Shown here one piece after another: positions 1 to 4,651 of a DNA stretch of 6,488 nt (positions within the stretch are counted from its first letter, which is position 1; each line of letters starts with the position of its first letter). The DNA lies in the NCBI GenBank assembly GCA_910584435.1, contig CAJUAP010000096.1, forward strand, positions 1 to 6,488, written 5' to 3'. Origin of the DNA: an uncultured Acetatifactor sp. (GTDB taxonomy: Bacteria > Bacillota > Clostridia > Lachnospirales > Lachnospiraceae). A program made the position numbers and the translations under genes. The notes beneath the pieces are model-generated. The model searched no databases. It saw only the letters and a list, made by a program, of their open reading frames with translations, and had not been told where the DNA came from.

Positions 1-1
1 G

Positions 2-106
2 AACCACCACGAGCCAATCATAGACCGTGACACATGGGAGCGTGTGCAGGAGCTGCGCAAGCAGCGCAAACGCCCCAACCGCTATGATGAAGCTGGCTTG
101 TTCTGA
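2..106 (+). pseudogene. 3' remnant of a large serine recombinase (TnpX/resolvase-type), broken
   Basis: The frame is open from the left edge and gives 34 residues including NHHEPIIDRDTWERVQELRK and RPNRYDEAGLF, then TGA. This matches, from memory of the family, the 'Recombinase' domain of Tn-type large serine recombinases, just before the zinc-ribbon motif that usually begins GLFSGLLxCADC. These enzymes excise and insert mobile elements using an N-terminal catalytic serine, which would lie left of the window. After the TGA, one frame over, the bases still encode GLLR, so a one-base insertion probably caused the stop. Homology then ends: the zinc ribbon and C-terminal coiled coil are missing. 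The copy is therefore most likely inactive. A recombinase that functionally ends here cannot be excluded because the 5' part is not visible. Confidence 0.7.
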
Positions 107-122
107 GGGCCTGCTGCGGAGC

Positions 123-335
123 ATTGAACCGTGGAACGACGCGGACGAGTATACCAAGTGCATCCAGGCAATCGAGGCCATCCCAGAGGGAGCGAGAGGC
201 TATCAGCTGCCCCTCCTACTGGGGCGGACGTACAGCAATCCGGCCGTCCTGGGGGACTGCCGGAAGCGCCAGGGTGATGATGATGTGGACCAGGAGGTTC
301 TGGCCAACGCCCTGGAGATCTTTGAGTCCATCCGG
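123..335 (+). pseudogene. Fragment of a TPR-like protein (immunity/SUFU-associated type)
   Basis: About 71 codons, starting IEPWNDADEYTKCIQAIEAI and ending ALEIFESIR, resemble the helical repeat start of TPR-like proteins common in Clostridia, where a pattern like W..ADEY.KCI.AIEAIPE is followed by a second helix pair. The frame differs from the recombinase remnant before it and from the SUFU-like remnant after it. No credible start codon or ribosome binding site precedes it. The downstream helices expected of such a protein are absent, and similarity stops abruptly at ESIR. I read it as an internal deletion product. The family assignment is from memory of sequence patterns, not a search. Confidence 0.5.
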
Positions 336-394
336 ATATTTGCGTCATTCCGCCCAGAGAAGATCACAACTACTACACCCTTGTTACGATGGGG
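335..394 (+). pseudogene. Short C-terminal fragment of a suppressor-of-fused (SUFU)-like domain
   Basis: In this frame the sequence reads DICVIPPREDHNYYTLVTMG. It resembles the segment of bacterial SUFU-domain proteins that usually continues MGAHRMNVPEEL. Here similarity breaks after VTMG and the reading runs without a stop into the next gene's leader. SUFU-domain proteins are described as immunity proteins in bacterial polymorphic toxin systems. Only about 20 residues are visible, so this is a remnant with no function of its own, possibly fused by deletion to the preceding TPR-like fragment, since SUFU-type proteins with TPR-like parts occur. The recognition rests on one short motif. Confidence 0.5.
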
Positions 395-406
395 ATTGAC
401 ACTAAT

Positions 407-414
407 GAAAGGAG
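407..414 (+). promoter_or_regulatory. Ribosome binding site that fixes the start of the 422 gene
   Basis: GAAAGGAG lies 7 bases before the ATG at 422. It selects that start over the in-frame ATG at 389, which has no such site and falls inside the SUFU-like debris. Confidence 0.8.
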
Positions 415-421
415 CATCATT

Positions 422-1195
422 ATGGGACTTGATATTTACGCTGGCACAATGACGCGATACTATGCGCACAACTGGAAAACTGCCGTTCAGCAATGGGCGG
501 AGGAAAACGGATATACTTTTCAGCGTATTACTCCATGCGGTGATGAAATTCCAGAGGATGAAAAAATGTCCCCCGCTGAAATTCAGGCGGATATTGAAAA
601 CTGGCAGCAGCAGATATTGTCAGCAATCACCCAGCCGGGACAAAAGCCTTACACCCCATGGACGGAAAACAACGAAAAGCCTTATTATACCGACAAACCG
701 GACTGGGATGCCTTTGGCGCTATGCTGCTGGTCGCCGTCTGCCATGTCTATGGGGAACCTGTTCCAGATACCATAGAGAAAGATTGGCAGTTTTGGGACC
801 ACCCTTTGATCGACCGGCTTTCAGAGGATACGGAAAAGGTCTGGTCGCTGTTTCGAGGTACATCCTGCTGGCTGCCGCTGCCAGACAGTTTTATGTTCCA
901 GGGGTCGATGCCCACCGGCAATCAGACGATGATCGCTACCACAGCCGGACTCCGCAAGGAGTTGGAGCGGCTTAATCAAATGGCGTGGCAGGCGGATGAG
1001 GACATGATCCTTCAGTGGGAACAGACTGAGGGCTATCCGACAGATGGGACTGTCGGCGCAGACGGTGTGATAACAATGGGAGTTGAATGTGTCCAATACA
1101 ACACACAGTCCCTGGCGAAATATGCGTTTTCTCTCTTTTATCAGGCGCTAAGGTTTGCTGAGGAAAATCAAGTGCCGGTTTTGCTGGATTACTGA
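422..1195 (+). CDS. Uncharacterised Trp-rich cytosolic protein, 257 aa (MGLDIYAGT family)
   Basis: I do not recognise a named domain. The protein starts MGLDIYAGTMTRYYAHNWKT and ends PVLLDY. It has 11 tryptophans, at residues 18, 25, 61, 80, 95, 122, 125, 141, 150, 189 and 199. It is acidic, and has no signal peptide or membrane segment, so it is probably a soluble cytosolic protein. The ATG at 422 is chosen for its strong ribosome binding site. I recall close relatives as hypothetical proteins in Clostridia, near mobile elements and immunity-type genes. The next gene, a DUF1877 protein, begins 23 bases after the stop with its own strong ribosome binding site, so the two are probably co-transcribed. 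No promoter is evident in the debris upstream. An immunity or antitoxin-like role is a guess from context only. Confidence 0.85.
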   Translation: MGLDIYAGTMTRYYAHNWKTAVQQWAEENGYTFQRITPCGDEIPEDEKMSPAEIQADIENWQQQILSAITQPGQKPYTPWTENNEKPYYTDKPDWDAFGAMLLVAVCHVYGEPVPDTIEKDWQFWDHPLIDRLSEDTEKVWSLFRGTSCWLPLPDSFMFQGSMPTGNQTMIATTAGLRKELERLNQMAWQADEDMILQWEQTEGYPTDGTVGADGVITMGVECVQYNTQSLAKYAFSLFYQALRFAEENQVPVLLDY

Positions 1196-1203
1196 GTAGT
1201 AAT

Positions 1204-1211
1204 AAGGGGGG
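1204..1211 (+). promoter_or_regulatory. Ribosome binding site of the DUF1877 gene
   Basis: AAGGGGGG ends 7 bases before the ATG at 1219. It supports independent translation of this second gene of the pair. Confidence 0.75.
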
Positions 1212-1218
1212 ACAGGCT

Positions 1219-1722
1219 ATGGGAATGATTGCAAATTATCAGAAGTCTACCAATCAGGAATTGGAAAACCTGAAAGGTTCCGCAGACTTTGTTGATGTGG
1301 TAGAGGAATTGCAGGGAACAAAAGAAATTGATTTATATGACATAGATAAAATGTGGGATGCGCTGCATTTTCTGTTGACTGGGAAATCTGCCTGTGAGCC
1401 GATAGAAAATGACCCGATCAGTGAGGCGATTGTAGGACAATTCAACATTTCAGGAGAAGATATTGAGGAGTTTGTATCCGGGACACTGGCGGAGCGGGTA
1501 AAAGTGATTGCAGAGGCGCTGCAAGGACTTGATTTCAACATATACGCTGAAAAATTCAATATGCGGAGCTTTGCCGAACACGACATCTATCCAAACATTT
1601 GGAGCTATGATGATGAGGCAGAGGAAATCCTGGACGATATGCGGGGATGCTTTGAAGGTCTGAAACAATTCTACCTTCGGATGGCCGAAAAGGGCGCGGC
1701 GGTTTTGGTATCTATCTACTGA
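1219..1722 (+). CDS. DUF1877 (YfbM-like) family protein, 167 aa
   Basis: The protein matches the DUF1877/YfbM family over its full length. It has the MGMI start, the core block DIDKMWDALHFLLTG at residues 42-56 (close to LDIDKRWDFLHFGLTG in Escherichia coli YfbM), NDPISEAIVG at 65-74, an IYP motif at 123-125 followed by a helix, and a short C-terminal strand ending in SIY. The length equals that of E. coli YfbM as I remember it. There is no signal peptide, so it should be cytosolic. The biochemical function of the family is not known to me. Members are often found among clustered small genes of mobile or toxin/immunity regions, which fits the SUFU-like and TPR-like debris just upstream. It is convergent with egsA, 137 bases away. 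Confidence 0.88.
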   Translation: MGMIANYQKSTNQELENLKGSADFVDVVEELQGTKEIDLYDIDKMWDALHFLLTGKSACEPIENDPISEAIVGQFNISGEDIEEFVSGTLAERVKVIAEALQGLDFNIYAEKFNMRSFAEHDIYPNIWSYDDEAEEILDDMRGCFEGLKQFYLRMAEKGAAVLVSIY

Positions 1723-1859
1723 CGCCGGATTGCCTGCGAACGGATGCAGCCGTCTGTGAAAGAAAAGGCTGGGGAAACCATCGGCTTTTCCGGGAACTCT
1801 GTCCCCGAATCAGCCCCTGTTCCCTGCACATACAATCCTTCCATACTGTCAGGTATTTT
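1723..1859. other. Convergent intergenic region without a clear terminator
   Basis: This 137-base stretch separates the ends of the DUF1877 and egsA genes. It holds only weak symmetry: gaaaag/cttttc arms around 1761-1791, and GGGAAC at 1792-1797 facing GTTCCC at 1819-1824. Neither is followed by a convincing T-run on either strand, so termination here cannot be assigned. Confidence 0.5.
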
Positions 1860-2921
1860 TCATGAGTGGCGAAATACCTTCTTTAACATCTCATCCCCGC
1901 GCAGAATTTCCCTGGCAAGCTGACGGTATTTTTCTTCATGGAGATAAGTATGCCTGGATGGTTTTATGGAAGGCGCCAGTTCAATGGCCTGCTCATAATC
2001 CTCCCTCTTCAGCCCTAATGTACTGACATAATCCCAGAAACCGGTATCTGTAAATATGGTATTAACCCGTTTGTAACGATGATCCTGCACCCTGCTCATC
2101 AGATATGTGGCTATCCCCACCTGAACCCCGTGAAGCTGAGGCTGCTCCAGCATTTTATCCAGCGCATGGGATATGAGATGCTCACTGCCGCTGGCAGGAG
2201 CGCTGCTTCCCGCAATCTCATTGGCAATACCGCTCATGGCAAGAGAATCAAGCAGTTCCCTCAGGAACAAATCATCCTGAATACTTTCAAAGGGAGTGCG
2301 CACAAAACTGTTCACCGCCTTCTTCGCAATCATCACTGCAAAATCATTCACCACAGAGCATCCCGCCTTCTCTTCAAAAATCCAATCATACAGCGCCGTA
2401 ATCTTAGACACCATATCTCCGATACCTGAATAAAGGAATTTGACAGGTGCGCTCTTAATCACCTCCGTGTCCGCAATAATGCCGTAAGCCAAACGGGCCG
2501 GAACAGATGCCCTTCTGCCGTTCACGGTCAGGGAGGCGCTTGCGCTGGAGAATCCGTCACTGGAAGCCGATGTAGGCACACTGATAAAGGGAATCTTGCG
2601 CAGATATGCCGCATACTTGGCCGCATCAATGACTTTTCCGCCGCCAATGCCGGCAATCACCTGTGTTTTTGCATCAATGGCAAAGGCCATATCCACAATA
2701 TCCTCTATTTTAATAGAATCCACTTCCCTGTACTCCAACACGGTAACTCCGGCTTCCTTCAGGGATTCCATCACCTGGATGCCGAACATATCTATGAGGC
2801 CGTTTCCAAAATAGATAACCGCCCTCTCCATTCCTCCGGCCTTCATGCAGCTCCCAATACTACCCAGCACACCCTTTCCCACTTTCAGAATCGCAGGTAT
2901 TGCAATATGGCTTCCGTTCAT
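1860..2921 (-). CDS. egsA: Glycerol-1-phosphate dehydrogenase, EgsA/AraM family (iron-type alcohol dehydrogenase fold), 353 aa
   Basis: The enzyme family reduces dihydroxyacetone phosphate to sn-glycerol-1-phosphate with NAD(P)H, in the cytosol. In Bacillus subtilis the AraM product feeds PcrB to make archaeal-type heptaprenylglyceryl phosphate. Counting from the start chosen here, the nucleotide-binding motif GIGGGKVIDAAKY is at 91-103, the family block VPTSASSDGFSSASASL at 115-131, and SGIGDMVSKITALYDW at 165-180. Probable metal ligands are Asp169, His248 (in SGSEH) and His264 (in LHG). Length is usual. The open frame extends 12 codons further to 2957, but those codons contain the ribosome binding site GGGAGG, so the start is the ATG at 2919-2921. 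It stands alone, with its own extended -10 promoter. Related members, including other sugar-phosphate or glycerol dehydrogenases, cannot be fully separated by eye. Confidence 0.87.
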   Translation of the reverse strand: MNGSHIAIPAILKVGKGVLGSIGSCMKAGGMERAVIYFGNGLIDMFGIQVMESLKEAGVTVLEYREVDSIKIEDIVDMAFAIDAKTQVIAGIGGGKVIDAAKYAAYLRKIPFISVPTSASSDGFSSASASLTVNGRRASVPARLAYGIIADTEVIKSAPVKFLYSGIGDMVSKITALYDWIFEEKAGCSVVNDFAVMIAKKAVNSFVRTPFESIQDDLFLRELLDSLAMSGIANEIAGSSAPASGSEHLISHALDKMLEQPQLHGVQVGIATYLMSRVQDHRYKRVNTIFTDTGFWDYVSTLGLKREDYEQAIELAPSIKPSRHTYLHEEKYRQLAREILRGDEMLKKVFRHS

Positions 2922-2929
2922 TTCTGTTT

Positions 2930-2935
2930 CCTCCC
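2930..2935 (-). promoter_or_regulatory. Ribosome binding site of egsA
   Basis: On the minus strand GGGAGG stands 8 bases before the ATG at 2921-2919. It lies inside the longer open frame that begins at 2957, so that longer start is unlikely. Confidence 0.8.
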
Positions 2936-2996
2936 TTTTCACAGCTCGTTTTTTCATAGACTGCCTGACACTGCCTTCACAGCTTTTCCGTACTAT

Positions 2997-3005
2997 ATTA
3001 TACCA
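2997..3005 (-). promoter_or_regulatory. Extended -10 promoter of egsA
   Basis: The minus strand reads TGGTATAAT, a perfect TATAAT with the TGn extension. The -35 region is poor (TCTTTA at 17-base spacing), which suits an extended -10 promoter or one needing an activator. Transcription would start near 2990, giving a leader of about 69 bases before the egsA ATG. Confidence 0.6.
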
Positions 3006-3023
3006 TGATTACATGCGCCTAAA

Positions 3024-3046
3024 GAGAGGTGTTTACACACCCTCTC
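3024..3046. repeat. Inverted repeat over the egsA -35 region (possible operator)
   Basis: GAGAGGTGT at 3024-3032 pairs with ACA at 3037-3039 and CCTCTC at 3041-3046, with one bulged C and a 4-base loop. It covers and lies just behind the -35 position of the egsA promoter, as an operator would. It is too far upstream of the start site to be a transcribed leader structure for egsA. Function is inferred from position only. Confidence 0.45.
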
Positions 3047-3064
3047 GCGCATTTGGAATCAGTA

Positions 3065-3091
3065 GTTGACACAATGCATTTCTGTGTCAAC
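3065..3091. repeat. Perfect 9-bp inverted repeat (possible operator)
   Basis: GTTGACACA at 3065-3073 and TGTGTCAAC at 3083-3091 are perfect complements around a 9-base centre that contains ATGCAT. The site is about 75-100 bases behind the egsA start point and between the divergent genes, so it could bind a dimeric regulator. Each arm also contains TTGACA, one per strand, but no good -10 follows at normal spacing on either strand. Confidence 0.45.
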
Positions 3092-3436
3092 ATTATACCC
3101 TACTTTTCCCTGCCTTTCCAGTACAAATAGAAATATTGATTTTAAACTGGCATGGTGAAAAAGTTTTGTTCTGGTACTTTTTGTCATGCCACTTTTCCTG
3201 TACACTGTCACTAACTCCAAGGAAATGTCAGATTACATGCCGGAAACTACAGTCCTGCTGCAACAGTTTGTGCCAAAGACAAAAATATCATGTGCCTGTA
3301 CTTGGCACATTGGGGTCTGTCCTCGGCACACCGTGAAAATGCACAAACCGCCAGAGCCACGCCCCCCTTAATATACGGTTCGGCGCATCGCTGGCCTGCA
3401 TGCCATAGAATATGACATGCATAAGCAGGAAAGCCT
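3092..3436. other. Intergenic region without a credible long gene
   Basis: Between the divergent promoter zone and the small ORF at 3437 there is no reading frame with both a ribosome binding site and protein-like composition. It holds the nested TGTGCC/GGCACA palindrome (3269-3330) and a near-perfect 10-bp inverted repeat, TGCATGCCAT at 3397-3406 against ATGACATGCA at 3412-3421 (one mismatch). No consensus plus-strand promoter was found, and no thiamine, flavin, cobalamin, folate, preQ1 or cyclic dinucleotide riboswitch core was recognised. Confidence 0.5.
3269..3330. repeat. Nested palindrome: TGTGCC twice facing GGCACA twice
   Basis: TGTGCC occurs at 3269-3274 and 3291-3296. GGCACA occurs at 3304-3309 and 3325-3330. 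The gaps are 16, 7 and 15 bases, so the four sites are almost symmetric about 3300. The inner pair forms a 6-bp hairpin with a 7-base loop. The outer pair could extend it across an internal loop, where AGAC (3277-3280) and GTCT (3315-3318) also match. This could be paired operators, a structured RNA, or a trace of a mobile element end. Confidence 0.45.
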
Positions 3437-3586
3437 ATGGAACTGAGCGGTTTCCTCAAGCGGGTGCGAAGTCTTTCACAGCAGACATGCAAACGGCAAA
3501 ATGTCGACATCCGGCAATACCTTGGAAATAAAGATAACAAAGCTGCTTCTAACAAAAAAGCAGTGCAGAAATGGAGATTAACATGA
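3437..3586 (+). CDS. Possible small basic protein, 49 aa, overlapping the next start
   Basis: The ATG at 3437 is preceded by AGGA (3427-3430) at a spacing of 6. The frame gives 49 residues beginning MELSGFLKRVRSLSQQ and ending QKWRLT. It is strongly basic and has no membrane segment. Its N-terminus could form an amphipathic helix. The TGA stop at 3584-3586 overlaps the ATG of the ECF S-component gene as ATGA, the usual geometry for translational coupling. I do not recognise the sequence. It may be a real small gene, a leader peptide, or chance. Confidence 0.35.
   Translation: MELSGFLKRVRSLSQQTCKRQNVDIRQYLGNKDNKAASNKKAVQKWRLT
3542..3564 (+). promoter_or_regulatory. Hairpin just upstream of the S-component ribosome binding site
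   Basis: GCTGCTT at 3542-3548 pairs with AAGCAGT at 3558-3564 (one G-T pair) around a 9-base A-rich loop. It ends 8 bases before the GGAG at 3573 and lies within the small ORF, so ribosomes translating that ORF would open it. A role in translation control is possible but unproven. Confidence 0.3.
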
Positions 3587-4524
3587 AAACAGAAAAATCA
3601 ACAGCGCAAAAGCAGGAAACAGAAAAGCGCAAAAGTTACGTATTGCTTATGATAGGTGCAATACTATTGATTGCAGGCATTATCCTGGCGGTATTTACCT
3701 ACAATTCCAGCTACCAGCAATCTGTCGTTCTGGGAGTTTCACTGAAAGAGGCTAAATCACAGGCCAGCGCCATCCAGGAAGGAACTGCTGCAGGTGACCT
3801 GGATGCTCTGAATGCAGAAATCAGCAGATTAACCAGCGAGAAACTCCATATGGAGCGCCCTTATTCCTACAGCCTGACCCTTGTGTTTTTCGCCATCCTG
3901 CTGACTGCAAAAGGGCTCTACAATGCATTCATCGGGGTACGCCAAGCTGATAAATCCGATATAAAGCGCCTGGCTCAGGCAGGACTTTTAGCTGCCCTCT
4001 GCTATATCGGCTTTGCATTTTTTAAGATCGACATTCCCGTAGGCCCCGAAAAGACCTCCTTCCATTTTGGCAATGTATTCTGTGTGCTGGCTGCATTACT
4101 GCTGGGGGGCTATTGGGGCGGCCTTGCAGGCGCAGTAGGGATGACCATAGGAGACTTTACCACTTCCTATATCACCAGCGCCCCCAAGACCTTCCTGTTA
4201 AAACTCTGCATCGGTCTGATCGTAGGATTGGTTGCCCATGTCATCTGCAAACTCAGCCGGGATCATTCAGCCAAATATGTCACTGGTGTCACTTTTCTTG
4301 CTTCCGCCTGCGGCATGGGATTCAACATTATAGCCGACCCTCTGGTTGGATACTTTTACAAAACTTACCTCTTTGGCATTCCTCAGGATATTACTTCTGT
4401 CCTGGTAAAAATGAGTGCCGTAACCACCAGTGTCAATGCTGTTATTGCTGTTATTGCAGCTTCCGCAATTTATTTGGCCCTAAGACCCGCATTGAAAAAG
4501 TCCGGATTGTTTGTAGAACCATAA
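3583..4524 (+). CDS. ECF transporter S component (substrate unknown) with N-terminal extension, 313 aa
   Basis: Residues ~128-303 are a hydrophobic domain of the ECF-type vitamin transporter S-component kind (PF07155/PF12822-like). Conserved blocks include HFGNVFCVLAALLLGGYWGG (161-180), GMTIGDF (186-192) and APKTFLLKLCIG (200-211). S components bind a vitamin or other micronutrient in the membrane and work with a shared EcfT/EcfA module, which is not in this window. The substrate cannot be told. Ahead of the domain lies an extension unusual for the family: a charged tail (1-18), a membrane segment (~19-40), an extracytoplasmic stretch with coiled-coil character (~50-92), and a second membrane segment (~95-118). 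The ATG at 3583 is preferred to the one at 3571 because GGAG (3573-3576) lies between them at good spacing. A strong terminator follows. Confidence 0.8.
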   Translation: MKTEKSTAQKQETEKRKSYVLLMIGAILLIAGIILAVFTYNSSYQQSVVLGVSLKEAKSQASAIQEGTAAGDLDALNAEISRLTSEKLHMERPYSYSLTLVFFAILLTAKGLYNAFIGVRQADKSDIKRLAQAGLLAALCYIGFAFFKIDIPVGPEKTSFHFGNVFCVLAALLLGGYWGGLAGAVGMTIGDFTTSYITSAPKTFLLKLCIGLIVGLVAHVICKLSRDHSAKYVTGVTFLASACGMGFNIIADPLVGYFYKTYLFGIPQDITSVLVKMSAVTTSVNAVIAVIAASAIYLALRPALKKSGLFVEP

Positions 4525-4537
4525 TTGTCTTCATAGC

Positions 4538-4576
4538 AAATGTGGTATGACAAATCTGCTGCCATACCACATTTTT
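4538..4576 (+). terminator. Rho-independent terminator of the ECF S-component gene
   Basis: AAATGTGGTATG at 4538-4549 is a perfect complement of CATACCACATTT at 4563-4574, with a 13-base loop and the T-run at 4572-4576. It begins 13 bases after the stop codon at 4524. On the minus strand the stem is followed by only three Ts, so termination from the right would be weaker. Confidence 0.85.
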
Positions 4577-4634
4577 CACACTTTCTGACATGCCGTCCCC
4601 TCTCAGCGGCACAGACAATCCTCAGTATATAACT

Positions 4635-4651
4635 TGGATTTTCTCAATCCA
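4635..4651 (-). other. Weak hairpin over the stop codon of the DUF4097 gene
   Basis: TGGATT and AATCCA form a 6-bp stem around a 5-base loop, followed on the minus strand by AGTTATATA. It might help to end the operon, but the stem is short and AT-rich, and the T-run is poor. Confidence 0.25.

Noticed and set aside
27..452. A 141-codon open frame on the plus strand as one gene
   Set aside because: It has no ribosome binding site, starts inside recombinase code in another frame, overlaps the start of the 422 gene, and only its middle part resembles a protein family. It is treated as debris.
1852..1878. 7-bp perfect hairpin GGTATTT/AAATACC at the egsA stop codon
   Set aside because: The stem is AT-rich, has a 13-base loop and lies mostly inside the coding sequence with no T-run after it on the minus strand. 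A terminator is not supported.
3066..3096. Plus-strand promoter with TTGACA at 3066-3071 for the ECF gene
   Set aside because: The nearest -10-like hexamer is CATTAT at a 19-base spacing, which is too far and too weak. The TTGACA is part of the perfect inverted repeat, which explains it better.
3136..3371. Two plus-strand frames of about 60 codons
   Set aside because: Neither has a ribosome binding site or a protein-like pattern. They contain the nested palindrome and overlap each other in different frames.
3247..3555. 102-codon minus-strand frame
   Set aside because: It is rich in Cys, Arg and Leu with low-quality composition, has no ribosome binding site, and overlaps the structured intergenic elements and the better-supported small ORF on the plus strand.
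3361..3582. Known riboswitch (TPP, FMN, cobalamin, folate, preQ1 or c-di-GMP) ahead of the S component
   Set aside because: I looked for the conserved cores and found none that fit. Only unassigned stems are visible.
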